A stretch of DNA of 51,153 nucleotides from Paenibacillus maysiensis (GTDB lineage Bacteria; Bacillota; Bacilli; Paenibacillales; Paenibacillaceae). The translations under genes and the position numbers were made by a program. Where the stretch lies: the NCBI RefSeq assembly GCF_000520815.1, contig NZ_ASRY01000341.1, positions 1 through 51,153 on the forward strand, read 5' to 3'. The notes below the pieces were generated by a model. That model searched no databases, was not told the origin of the DNA, and worked only from the letters and a program-made list of their open reading frames with translations. Below, in pieces: positions 8,633-16,672 of this stretch (the stretch's first letter is position 1; each line of letters begins with the position of its first letter).

Positions 8633-9520
8633 TTACTCATTACAAGCTGTTTCTTCAACCACCTCCAGAAAATGAGTCAGAACAGCGTCATTCGCATCTG
8701 TTTTCCATGCAGCGTAAAGCGGGATGGACGGAGAATCTTCGTGAAAAGAACGAAATACGACATCACTACGTTGGAAAACAGAAACGAAAGAGGGAACAAT
8801 GGAGATGCCTATACCAGCAGCTACCAAATTAACGATTGTATACATTTGAACGGCTTCCTGTACGATTTGGGGCTGGAATCCGTGTTGTCCGCAAAAGTCT
8901 AATATGAGGTCATGAAAAGACGCTCCCATATGAGGCGGAGATAGGATAAAAGATTCTTCCGCTAAAGAACCTAAAGACAAGGTTGGATGGTGGGCTAGCG
9001 GATGTGTTGCGGGAAGTACGGCGATGAGTGATTCGTTGGTGTAGAGCCGAGAGGTGATATGTATAGATGGATCTGCCCAGCGCATGAAGCCCACATGAAC
9101 TTTGCCATCGTGTATGGCTTTCAGTTGTTGGGCAGATGTCATTTCAAACAACATAAGCTTCACGTCTGGACAACGCTCCCGGAATTTCTTTAAGGCGTTA
9201 ACCATCAGACTGCCAGATGCTGAATCTACAAAAGCGATGGATAAATGTCCGAATTTCCCCTGACTTGCAAGCTGTGTCATCTTAATGGATTTTTCCAATT
9301 GAGAAACCATGTTTCTGGATTCTTCTAAAAAGATCGCTCCTGCTGACGTAAGTCGAACTTGCCTTCTGGTTCGTTCCAAAAGTTTCACGCCAAGCTCTTC
9401 CTCAAGGCTTTGGATTTGTTGGCTCAAGGGAGGCTGGGTGATATTCAGTTTTTTTGCAGCACGATTAAAATGTAGTTCTTCCGCCACTGCGATAAAGTAA
9501 CGTAGTTTTTTCAGATCCAT
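8633..9520 (-). CDS. LysR family transcriptional regulator
   Basis: The 295-residue protein has a textbook LysR winged helix at its N-terminus (FNRAAKKLNITQPPLSQQI, about 18-36) and a periplasmic-binding-like effector domain (about 90-290). The style resembles the BenM/CatM/AlsR subgroup. The ATG is preceded by AAAGGA. It lies downstream of the M42 peptidase gene on the same strand with a 73-base gap and no convincing terminator, so it may be read from that operon. Its effector and targets cannot be told; the convergent aldo/keto reductase gene is a possible but unproven target. Confidence 0.9.
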   Translation of the reverse strand: MDLKKLRYFIAVAEELHFNRAAKKLNITQPPLSQQIQSLEEELGVKLLERTRRQVRLTSAGAIFLEESRNMVSQLEKSIKMTQLASQGKFGHLSIAFVDSASGSLMVNALKKFRERCPDVKLMLFEMTSAQQLKAIHDGKVHVGFMRWADPSIHITSRLYTNESLIAVLPATHPLAHHPTLSLGSLAEESFILSPPHMGASFHDLILDFCGQHGFQPQIVQEAVQMYTIVNLVAAGIGISIVPSFVSVFQRSDVVFRSFHEDSPSIPLYAAWKTDANDAVLTHFLEVVEETACNE

Positions 9521-9593
9521 AGCTGTGATTTCCTTTCGCTAAGCCTTCGCCGACCTATTCTCCAGTGGAACAGGCCGGTCGTCATCATTCGGA

Positions 9594-10631
9594 TTAAACC
9601 GTCACATAAGCCGCAAGCAGACGGGCAGTGTTCACTACAGCCTGCTTGTGCGTACGCTCCATCGCATGGGAGGCGTGTACGCCAGGGCCGATCAGCGCAG
9701 CGCGGATATTGTTGCCTGCTTTCAGCGCAGCGGAAGCGTCCGAACCATAGTGCGGATAAATATCAACCGCATACGGGATATTCAACTCCTTGACCAGCTC
9801 AATCAGGCGAGTCGTCATGTCATAATCATAAGGCCCGGAGGAATCCTTGGCACAAATGGATACATCCGTCTCCTTGCAACTCAGATCCTCGCCTATGCAG
9901 CCCATATCAACAGCAATCATCTCACTGATTCCTTCGGGTATGTAAGCAGCCCCGTGCCCCACTTCCTCATAGTTGGAAATGAGCAGCTTAACGGTATGAC
10001 GGGGCTTCCAGTCTTCGCGTACAGCGGATTCCAGTAAACCAAACAGTGCAGCCACGCTGGCTTTATCATCCAGATGCCGTGACTTGATAAAGCCGCTGGG
10101 TGTCACGACCGGACGGGCGTCGAACGAAATAAAATCGCCTACCGCAATGCCGAGCTGAAGCACGTCTTCTTTAGATTCGACAAGCTCGTCAATCCGTACC
10201 TCCATATGGCTCTCCTTGCGTTCAAAGCTACGTGCATCATCATAGACATGCACAGATGGATGGCTCGACAGAATCGTGCCTGTATATGTTTGTCCGCTTC
10301 TGGTATGAATCAGGCAGTATTCGTTCTCGATGCTGTTCATCATAAAACCGCCGACAGATGTCAGCCGCAAGGTACCGTGACTGGTTATTGAGCGTATCAT
10401 CGCGCCCAATGTATCCACATGCGCGCTCAGCGCAACGGTACGGTCTGTTTGCTGGCCCTCCAGGGTCAAGATGGCCCCGCCCTTGGCGTTCCATTCTAAG
10501 GGCACCCCAAGGCTTGCGGCTTCCTTACGGATCAGTTCCATCACATGATGTGTGTAGCCGCTGGGACTGGGAGTGTTCAAGAGTTGATTCAGAAAGGTCA
10601 TGATATAATTTTCGTTCAGATGAATCGTCAT
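9594..10631 (-). CDS. M42 family metallo-aminopeptidase
   Basis: The 345-residue protein matches the M42 glutamyl/leucyl aminopeptidase family (YsdC, FrvX type), cytoplasmic dinuclear-metal enzymes that trim peptides. The metal and catalytic residues are visible as SAHVDTLGAM, SRHLDDKASVAAL, YEEVGHGAA, AVDMGCIGE and, near the end, HASHAMERTH. I chose the ATG at 10631 because AGGAGGAG lies directly upstream; this site overlaps the stop codon of the upstream lapA-like gene, so the two are translationally coupled. A reading from 10649 would put the ribosome site inside the gene. Confidence 0.88.
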   Translation of the reverse strand: MTIHLNENYIMTFLNQLLNTPSPSGYTHHVMELIRKEAASLGVPLEWNAKGGAILTLEGQQTDRTVALSAHVDTLGAMIRSITSHGTLRLTSVGGFMMNSIENEYCLIHTRSGQTYTGTILSSHPSVHVYDDARSFERKESHMEVRIDELVESKEDVLQLGIAVGDFISFDARPVVTPSGFIKSRHLDDKASVAALFGLLESAVREDWKPRHTVKLLISNYEEVGHGAAYIPEGISEMIAVDMGCIGEDLSCKETDVSICAKDSSGPYDYDMTTRLIELVKELNIPYAVDIYPHYGSDASAALKAGNNIRAALIGPGVHASHAMERTHKQAVVNTARLLAAYVTV

Positions 10632-10645
10632 GTTGTTGCTCCTCC

Positions 10646-11023
10646 TCATTTGGACAACCGGTCAAGGTCAGAGGGCGTTTGCTCTGTATCCTTGTCAGAT
10701 GTAGACACCGCACTGGACGAACCAGACGTGTTATAGGCCGTATCCGCATATGCTTCCACAGCGGGTGTGTGTTCTTCTTGCAGTGTATGAAGCTGGGTGT
10801 TTAGACGTTTGAGTTCTCTCTGAAGCTTATATTGACGGAAAATACCGAAGGAACCGACGATAAGCCCTCCAAGAAGAGTGCAGCCGAGAATAAGCAAAAT
10901 CAAAGGAACATTGACCGTACGAAATAGTAGATTTACTTGGACCGATTTCACGTTAATGACAGCGAATACTGCCGTTAACAAAGCGATAACAAGAGCTGCG
11001 ATCAGAGACCATTGTGTTTTCAA
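10646..11023 (-). CDS. LapA-domain small membrane protein
   Basis: The 125-residue protein has two membrane segments (about 5-25 and 39-60), with the INVKSVQVNLLF stretch between them that is typical of the LapA (DUF1049) domain, then a charged helix (about 65-90) and a polar tail rich in Ser, Thr and Asp. In Gram-negative bacteria LapA assists lipopolysaccharide assembly; the Gram-positive role is unknown. The start is a TTG at 11023, chosen because GGAAGGAGG lies seven bases upstream. Its stop overlaps the ribosome site of the M42 peptidase gene. A terminator separates it from pepF upstream. Confidence 0.8.
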   Translation of the reverse strand: MKTQWSLIAALVIALLTAVFAVINVKSVQVNLLFRTVNVPLILLILGCTLLGGLIVGSFGIFRQYKLQRELKRLNTQLHTLQEEHTPAVEAYADTAYNTSGSSSAVSTSDKDTEQTPSDLDRLSK

Positions 11024-11050
11024 AATGCCACCTCCTTCCACTACATTATA

Positions 11051-11081
11051 AAATCCCTTGCCCGTCATGGACAAGGGATTT
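11051..11081 (-). terminator. Terminator after pepF
   Basis: AAATCCCTTG (11051-11060) pairs perfectly with CAAGGGATTT (11072-11081). On the minus strand the hairpin runs into TTTTATAATG. It lies between pepF and the lapA-like gene. Confidence 0.65.
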
Positions 11082-11124
11082 ATCCTTGCATTGTTTTAAT
11101 GCTGGATTCTAATCGTGTATGGTT

Positions 11125-12921
11125 TTACTTTCCGGCGGTCAGCTTTTCCATTTCCGTAATAACTTCCTCGAATACGCTCATCGCTTCGCGGATCGGTTGC
11201 GGAGAGGACATATCCACGCCGGCCTTCTTCAAAATATTAATCGAATAATCGCTACCGCCGCTCTTCAGGAATCCTAAATAACGGTCAACGGCTGGTTGGC
11301 CTTCTTCCAGAATCTGTTTCGAGAAGCTGGTTGCCGCAGAGAAGCCGGTAGCATATTTGTAGACATAAAAGCTGTTATAAAAATGGGGGATACGGGCCCA
11401 TTCCATTTCAATGTCTTTGTCAACTTTCATGCCAGGGCCGTGATATTTTACATTCAGATCATAGTAAATCTCCGACAAAAGCTGCGGTGTAAGGGATTCT
11501 CCCTGTTCAGCGCGTTCATGTACGATTTTCTCAAACTCCGCAAACATCGTTTGACGGAATACCGTTGTACGGAATTGGTCTGCATAGTAGGTGAGAAGGT
11601 ACATTTTCTCTTTTGGATCGGTAGACTTTTTCAGCAAGTAATCCATCAGCAACGCTTCATTGGTTGTAGATGCTACTTCAGCCAGGAAAATAGTGTACTG
11701 GGCATCTCGATATTTCAACGCATTATCCGAGTAATACGAATGCAGCGCGTGTCCCATCTCATGAGCGAGCGTAAACATGCTGTTCAGGTTATCTTTATGG
11801 TTCAGCAGCACATAAGGATGAGTGCCGTAAGCACCCCAGCTATATGCGCCTGTACGTTTATTTTCATTTTCGTACACATCAATCCAGCGATCATCGTAGC
11901 CTTTTTGCAACGAAGCCAGATAGTCCTTGCCCAGCGGCTTTAGACCTTCCTTCGTTTGCTTTTTAGCATCTTCATACGAAATGTCAAGCTTATATTCGTC
12001 CACAAGCGGAGCGAACAGGTCATACATATGGAGCTCATCCACGGCCAGCAGCTTTTTGCGCAGCTTGATATAACGGTGCAGCAAAGGCAAGCTCTCGTGA
12101 ATGGTATCAATTAGATTGGTGTACACTTCCTTCGGAATATTGTCACCGTATAATGACATTTCCAGTACGGAAGGGTATTTGCGAACACGGGAATAAAAAA
12201 CATTTTTGTTCACATTGGCACTTAATGTGGAAGCAATCGTGTTTTTATTCTTGGCATAAGTGTCGTACACCGCTTTAAAAGCACGCTCACGAACTTCACG
12301 GTGCGGGCTTTCGAGGAATTGAATATAGCTGCCATGTGTTAGCTCAACCTCTTTGCCGTTTTCATCCTTGATTTTAGGGAATTTCATATCGGCATTGTTC
12401 AGCATGCCGAAAATGGTTTGAGGTGCTTGAGCCAGGTTACCGACCTGTGCGAGCAGGGCTTCTTCCGACTTACCCAAAATATGCGCTTTCTCCCGTTTCA
12501 TTTCCTGGAGTGTAAAGCGATAATCTGCCAGCTTCGGATCTTCAATCAAGGCATCGAGCTGATTGTCGGGCAGCGCCAAAATTTCAGGTGTCACGAAAGA
12601 CAGGGATTCACTGACCTCAACGCCTAATTTTTTGGCTTTTTGCGAAAGGCCCTGATATGTAGGTTCAGCCGTATCCTCGTCATGATGTAGATGGGCGTAC
12701 ACATATACGCGCTCGGTTTTAAGCGATAGTTCATCTTCCAGCTTAAAGCAGTTGACAATTGCTTCAGCTGAATTCAGCTTGCCTTGGAATTGTGTAGCCT
12801 TTTTGGCTAGTTGTTTGACTTCTTCGTACTCTTGATCCCATGCATTGCGGTCTGGAAACAGATCTTCAAGCTTCCAGGTATTTTCTACAGACGCGTCTGC
12901 GCGTTTTACGATTTCACTCAT
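11125..12921 (-). CDS. pepF: Oligoendopeptidase F (M3 zinc peptidase)
   Basis: The 598-residue protein is an M3 family oligopeptidase. The zinc site HEMGH is at 387-391, with the third ligand in FLAEVASTTNEALL about 25 residues later. PepF is usually cytoplasmic and cleaves peptides of about 7-17 residues; in Bacillus it has been linked to sporulation control when over-expressed. I chose the ATG at 12921 since AGAGGAGG lies seven bases upstream. The frame stays open to an ATG at 13044 and the added 41 residues look like a signal peptide, so a longer secreted form is possible (see findings). Two more strong ribosome sites precede it. Confidence 0.9.
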   Translation of the reverse strand: MSEIVKRADASVENTWKLEDLFPDRNAWDQEYEEVKQLAKKATQFQGKLNSAEAIVNCFKLEDELSLKTERVYVYAHLHHDEDTAEPTYQGLSQKAKKLGVEVSESLSFVTPEILALPDNQLDALIEDPKLADYRFTLQEMKREKAHILGKSEEALLAQVGNLAQAPQTIFGMLNNADMKFPKIKDENGKEVELTHGSYIQFLESPHREVRERAFKAVYDTYAKNKNTIASTLSANVNKNVFYSRVRKYPSVLEMSLYGDNIPKEVYTNLIDTIHESLPLLHRYIKLRKKLLAVDELHMYDLFAPLVDEYKLDISYEDAKKQTKEGLKPLGKDYLASLQKGYDDRWIDVYENENKRTGAYSWGAYGTHPYVLLNHKDNLNSMFTLAHEMGHALHSYYSDNALKYRDAQYTIFLAEVASTTNEALLMDYLLKKSTDPKEKMYLLTYYADQFRTTVFRQTMFAEFEKIVHERAEQGESLTPQLLSEIYYDLNVKYHGPGMKVDKDIEMEWARIPHFYNSFYVYKYATGFSAATSFSKQILEEGQPAVDRYLGFLKSGGSDYSINILKKAGVDMSSPQPIREAMSVFEEVITEMEKLTAGK

Positions 12922-13076
12922 GGAGAGCCTCCTCTGATCGAACGAAATATGGGGTGGGGCTGCGGCGGTACGGGGCGGCTGCCAAAACGAAGAAACCGCC
13001 ACGCTGACCGTGAGCAACAGAGCAAGAGGTTTTGTGACATGCATGTAACGGCATATCCTCCTTATACCATGGCTTG

Positions 13077-13098
13077 TTATGCCATAGTATGACCTCCT
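13077..13098 (-). promoter_or_regulatory. Strong ribosome site with a Met-Ala-stop mini-ORF ahead of pepF
   Basis: On the minus strand AGGAGG (13098-13093) is followed seven bases later by ATG GCA TAA (13085-13077). The spacing is ideal, yet the frame stops after two codons. A further AAGGAGG follows at 13063-13057 and a third before pepF. Confidence 0.4.
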
Positions 13099-13107
13099 GC
13101 GCCCAAA

Positions 13108-13136
13108 AGTATAATTTTCTTTACCTTGGGTCGGAA
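13108..13136 (-). promoter_or_regulatory. Possible promoter for pepF
   Basis: On the minus strand TTCCGA (13136-13131) and TATACT (13113-13108) are 17 bases apart. It overlaps the end of the 62-residue gene and would start transcription close to the first ribosome site of the pepF leader. Confidence 0.4.
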
Positions 13137-13309
13137 CCTATATTTAATAAGCTGTATACAATAAGATAAAAGGCAAAGCAAACCATGATTACGGCAGTGA
13201 GGGCCATCCACTTTTTGAGAGGAGCCGGTAACGTATCACGTTTCATGATCAGCACTCCGCCTAGCGTAAAGGCGAGAATAATGAAGATGAGAAAGCTGTT
13301 GGACACCAT
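13121..13309 (-). CDS. Small two-helix membrane protein, function unknown
   Basis: The 62-residue product has two hydrophobic segments (about 4-22 and 36-55) separated by a short basic loop (MKRDTLPAPLKKW), which is the pattern of a small membrane hairpin protein. I do not recognise a family. Its ATG lies six bases after the TAG of the 77-residue gene upstream and its own ribosome site is weak, so translation is probably coupled. It ends just before the pepF promoter region. Confidence 0.6.
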   Translation of the reverse strand: MVSNSFLIFIILAFTLGGVLIMKRDTLPAPLKKWMALTAVIMVCFAFYLIVYSLLNIGSDPR

Positions 13310-13315
13310 GAAGCG

Positions 13316-13549
13316 CTATACCTGTTTGAAAGCGTTCATGATCCGCTGCCACTCTTCCACGTTATCTTGAAAGGATTGCTTGGGAAACCGATTTTCAGCC
13401 CAATGCATCAGCGCCGGACGGCTCAAAAACGTGTGGGCTTCTTCGCCCCAGTCATCGGATATTTCTCGTAGAACGATGTAACGGCCCTGCACCTCGACAG
13501 TCATCATGTTCCAATTGTCTTTTTTGTATATTTCGTGTTTTTTCATCAT
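13316..13549 (-). CDS. Small hypothetical protein (77 residues)
   Basis: The product is a soluble protein with a basic start (MMKKHEIYKKDNW), a beta-rich middle (MTVEVQGRYIVLREI) and a C-terminal part with an acidic and aromatic pattern. I do not recognise it. The frame stays open upstream to 13618, but GGAG lies eight bases before the ATG at 13549, which is why I chose it. It is followed six bases later by the small membrane protein gene, suggesting a two-gene unit on the minus strand. Confidence 0.5.
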   Translation of the reverse strand: MMKKHEIYKKDNWNMMTVEVQGRYIVLREISDDWGEEAHTFLSRPALMHWAENRFPKQSFQDNVEEWQRIMNAFKQV

Positions 13550-13648
13550 ATGCATGTCTCCGATTTTAAAGATGTTTTGGTTCATGATACCGCAGTTTCC
13601 GCCGCAAAAGCAAATCATTCCAGCCTGTAAAAGCCCTCAAAACATCAA

Positions 13649-13677
13649 TTGCATTGTGAAAAAGCATGAAGTATAAT
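13649..13677 (+). promoter_or_regulatory. Sigma-A-like promoter of the cold shock gene
   Basis: TTGCAT (13649-13654) and a perfect TATAAT (13672-13677) are 17 bases apart. The transcript would start near 13684, leaving a leader of only about 40 bases that carries the hairpin CGCCAT-AG-ATGGCG at 13687-13700, just ahead of the AGGAGG at 13709. Confidence 0.75.
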
Positions 13678-13722
13678 ATGGATATTCGCCATAGATGGCG
13701 GTATTTTTAGGAGGTTGTTCAC

Positions 13723-13920
13723 TTGAAAGGTACAGTAAAATGGTTTAACGCAGAAAAGGGTTATGGCTTCATCCAAGTGGATGGTGGCGAGGACGTATTC
13801 GTACATTTCTCCGCAATCCAGGGCGACGGCTTTAAGACTTTGGAAGAAGGTCAAGCGGTTGAATTCGAAATCACTGAAGGTAACCGTGGACCCCAAGCAG
13901 CTAACGTAAATAAACTGTAA
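13723..13920 (+). CDS. cspB: Cold shock protein, CspA/CspB family
   Basis: The 65-residue protein is a single cold shock domain, the usual length of Bacillus Csp proteins. Both RNA-binding motifs are present: RNP1 as KGYGFIQV and RNP2 as VFVHF. These proteins bind single-stranded RNA and DNA and keep mRNA unfolded. The start is TTG at 13723, set by AGGAGG eight bases upstream and by alignment with the family start MKGTVKWF. The promoter is close and the leader is short, unlike the long leaders of E. coli cspA. A strong terminator follows. The symbol is generic, as paralogues cannot be told apart here. Confidence 0.93.
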   Translation: MKGTVKWFNAEKGYGFIQVDGGEDVFVHFSAIQGDGFKTLEEGQAVEFEITEGNRGPQAANVNKL

Positions 13921-13993
13921 GTGTAACTGAATTGTAAGAAATGTTCCGTTCATACGGATGTCTTATATATTACGGTTAAACGATGAATTGAGA

Positions 13994-14030
13994 GCGCAGT
14001 TCCTTAAAATTTAAGGGATTGCGCTTTTTT
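13994..14030 (+). terminator. Terminator after the cold shock gene
   Basis: GCGCA-TTCCTTAAA at 13994-14008 pairs with TTTAAGG-TTGCGC ending at 14024, followed by six T residues. Confidence 0.85.
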
Positions 14031-14428
14031 GCGTAAAAAAGTTTATGATATGAGAAGGTTAAGCAGGATGTGGGTGTTATCGGATTTTTTTTGGATCTCC
14101 CTGGATTCTTCGTGTGCTGAATACACCTGCTGAATCTGTGGATATGGCAGTCACATATACGCTATGGATTGGAATGCGGAGGCGGTCATTTTCTATTATG
14201 CTTTTGGAAAATGGAAGCAGGCGAGCATGGGGGATGGCTTTCAAGGCGTAAGACCGGGAGAGGATAAGGGGTAGGCAGGGATTTTAACCTATTTTGAAAT
14301 TAATAAGATTATCAGGGTAAATTTTGTTTAATTTCAATTTTTGTGTATTCAATCATGACAGGTATAAAGCTTTTTTGTGAAAATGGATCGTTTTTCTTAA
14401 ATATTAAAGAAAAAGTGAGGTTGTTCAT
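14031..14428. other. Gap with no convincing gene
   Basis: About 400 bases separate the csp terminator from the ytpB promoter. On the plus strand one frame reads ATG 14050 to a TGA at 14131, then stays open from 14134 to a TAG at 14271; the joined reading has 73 codons with one internal stop. No good ribosome site precedes either part. It may be a decayed gene or chance. The rest (14272-14428) is AT-rich without recognisable structure. Confidence 0.3.
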
Positions 14429-14457
14429 TTGTGCTAAAAGGACGATCATATTATAAT
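14429..14457 (+). promoter_or_regulatory. Probable promoter of ytpB
   Basis: TTGTGC (14429-14434) and TATAAT (14452-14457) are 17 bases apart, placing transcription start near 14464, about 50 bases before the gene. Confidence 0.55.
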
Positions 14458-14512
14458 GAATATGGTTTGGATAGGTATAATTACGTAGACAACAATGTGG
14501 AGGCACCGTCAT

Positions 14513-15592
14513 TTGAGTTATGTTGAGCAAGGACGTTATCAAGTTCCGAGAGGCCCCATAGGTCTAATGAGCCGAATGTATAAGCACATTCTCCCTGAAA
14601 CGAAGCAGGAATTGGCAAATTGGAAATACAAGGCTGAACAGATTCCGGATCCCGAGCTGAGAAGTCAGGCACTTGCAAGCATAGCAGAGAAGACGTTTCA
14701 CTGTGTAGGCGGGGCGGTGTATGCCGCAGGGAATATGTCTGCCCGGCAGACGTTAATTCCGCTTATTGTGGCGTACCAGACGATTAGCGATTATCTGGAC
14801 AACCTGTGTGATCGCAGCACGTCCATGGACCCGGATGATTTCAGGCTGTTGCATCAGTCTATGCTGGATGCGGTCAACCCCGCAGCTAAGCCGGTGAATT
14901 ATTACGCTTTGCGTCGTGAGCAGGAGGATGGCGGTTATTTGACCGGGCTGGTGACAACCTGTCAGTCTTGTGTAAGCAGGCTTCCGGGCTATGAGGCGGC
15001 AATGCCTTACGTTCAGGATCTGGCGGGATTATACACGGATTTGCAAGTTTACAAGCATATTAAACCCGAATTGCGCGAACAAGCGCTATTGGATTGGTGG
15101 TCGGTTCATAAGGACCGTACACCGGAGCTGCGCTGGAACGAATTTGCTGCGGCTACCGGTTCAACCCTGGGGGTGTTTATGCTGTTTCTTGCTGCTAGCG
15201 ACCAGCATCTCACGGATGCGGGGGCTGCCTCAATACATGTATCGTATTTTCCACATGTGTGCAGTCTTCATATTTTGCTGGATTATCTAATCGATCAAGA
15301 CGAAGACCGGAAGGGCGGAGATCTTAACTTCTGCAATTATTATGAAGATACCGACATGATGCTGGACCGGATCGCCTTTGTTGTGAATCGGGCGCGGGTT
15401 GATATTGCAGATGTCCCTGCCAGCTCCTTTCACCGGATGATTATCGAGGGATTGCTGGCGTTATATTTATCCGACCCCAAAGTTAGCGAGCAGCAGGAAG
15501 TGCGCTCGGTTTCGAAACGTTTAATGAAAAACAGTCCGCTCATGCGTTTGTTTTTCTTTTTAAACAGTCGATGGATAAGAAGGCTTTTATGA
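14513..15592 (+). CDS. ytpB: Tetraprenyl-beta-curcumene synthase (DUF2600)
   Basis: The 359-residue protein matches the YtpB family of unusual class I terpene cyclases, which convert heptaprenyl diphosphate to tetraprenyl-beta-curcumene, a precursor of sporulene-type C35 terpenoids. Family features are IPDPELRSQALASI followed by KTFHC, the acidic motif DYLDNLCDR (about 90), and a second acidic region DQDEDRKGGDLNFCNYYED (about 255-275). It lacks membrane segments. The start is uncertain: GGAGG at 14499 points to the TTG at 14513, while an ATG at 14495 would put that site inside the gene. The partner cyclase sqhC is not in the window. pfkA follows after 23 bases. Confidence 0.88.
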   Translation: MSYVEQGRYQVPRGPIGLMSRMYKHILPETKQELANWKYKAEQIPDPELRSQALASIAEKTFHCVGGAVYAAGNMSARQTLIPLIVAYQTISDYLDNLCDRSTSMDPDDFRLLHQSMLDAVNPAAKPVNYYALRREQEDGGYLTGLVTTCQSCVSRLPGYEAAMPYVQDLAGLYTDLQVYKHIKPELREQALLDWWSVHKDRTPELRWNEFAAATGSTLGVFMLFLAASDQHLTDAGAASIHVSYFPHVCSLHILLDYLIDQDEDRKGGDLNFCNYYEDTDMMLDRIAFVVNRARVDIADVPASSFHRMIIEGLLALYLSDPKVSEQQEVRSVSKRLMKNSPLMRLFFFLNSRWIRRLL

Positions 15593-15615
15593 ACATTTTG
15601 AGGAGGTCATAAATC

Positions 15616-16587
15616 ATGACAGCAGTTAAGAAAATCGCAGTATTAACGAGTGGTGGAGATTCACAGGGGATGAACGCCGCAGTTCGCGCCGTTGTGCGCA
15701 GCGGCTTGTATTTTGGACTTGAAGTATTCGGGGTTCAGCGCGGATATCAGGGCCTGCTGAATGATGATATTTTTCCGATGGATCTGAGAAGCGTCGGAGA
15801 TATTATCCAACGTGGGGGTACTGTACTTCAATCTGCCCGGTGTCTGGAATTTATGACCGAGGAAGGACAGAAGCGAGGCGCTGAAATTTTGCGTAACCAT
15901 GGAATTGATGGCCTAGTCGTGATCGGTGGCGATGGTTCCTATCAAGGAGCTAACAAACTGACCAAACAAGGAATTAAAACAATGTGCCTTCCAGGTACGA
16001 TTGACAATGACATTTCCTTCACCGACTACACGATTGGTTTTGATACGGCGGTTAGTATCGTAGTGGACGCCATCAACAAGCTGCGTGATACGATGTCATC
16101 CCACGAACGTTCTTCTATCGTAGAAGTTATGGGACGTCATTGCGGCGATATTGCTTTGCATGCAGGTCTGGCCTCCGGCGCAGAAACGATTTTGGTGCCC
16201 GAAGTAGAGTTTGACCTGAATGAAGTATCTGATCGGATGAAGCAAAACTTTAAGCACGGCAAACGCCACAGTATTATTATCGTTGCTGAAGGCGCAGGCA
16301 AAAGTGAAGCCGTGTCACAGGTAATCCAGGAAAACTGTCCGGATTATGAGCCGCGTGTAACGGTGCTTGGACACATTCAACGTGGAGGCACACCAACCGC
16401 ATTTGACCGTAATCTGGCAAGCCGTTTGGGTGACTTTGCTGTTCGTCAATTGATTGAGGGTATATCGGACAAGGCTTGCGGAACGATTGATGGCAAGCTG
16501 GTAGCCACTGATATTGACAAGGTCGTAAATACGAAAAAAGATTTCAATATGGAGCTTTACGAGCTGGCCTTGCGCTTGTCCCAATAA
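15616..16587 (+). CDS. pfkA: ATP-dependent 6-phosphofructokinase
   Basis: The 323-residue enzyme phosphorylates fructose 6-phosphate in glycolysis. Signatures include the phosphate loop LTSGGDSQGMNAAVR, the ATP site VVIGGDGSYQGA, catalytic PGTIDND, the MGRHCGDIAL segment and GHIQRGGTPTAFDR. GGDGS marks the ATP-using rather than pyrophosphate-using type. At the effector site the usual basic-Gly-Lys triad reads His-Gly-Lys (KHGKRH), so one basic contact is changed (see findings). AGGAGG precedes the ATG. It lies 23 bases after ytpB and probably shares its transcript. Unlike the common arrangement, no pyruvate kinase gene is adjacent. A perfect terminator follows. Confidence 0.93.
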   Translation: MTAVKKIAVLTSGGDSQGMNAAVRAVVRSGLYFGLEVFGVQRGYQGLLNDDIFPMDLRSVGDIIQRGGTVLQSARCLEFMTEEGQKRGAEILRNHGIDGLVVIGGDGSYQGANKLTKQGIKTMCLPGTIDNDISFTDYTIGFDTAVSIVVDAINKLRDTMSSHERSSIVEVMGRHCGDIALHAGLASGAETILVPEVEFDLNEVSDRMKQNFKHGKRHSIIIVAEGAGKSEAVSQVIQENCPDYEPRVTVLGHIQRGGTPTAFDRNLASRLGDFAVRQLIEGISDKACGTIDGKLVATDIDKVVNTKKDFNMELYELALRLSQ

Positions 16588-16640
16588 TAATTAGCTATTG
16601 TATGTACCAGATGGATTCACAGCTAGGAATTCTTAAACTC

Positions 16641-16672
16641 ATGCGGATGACCCGAGTCATCCGCATATTTTT
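16641..16672 (+). terminator. Terminator after pfkA
   Basis: A perfect 11-base stem, ATGCGGATGAC (16641-16651) with GTCATCCGCAT (16656-16666) and a CCGA loop, is followed by ATTTTTT. Confidence 0.92.
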
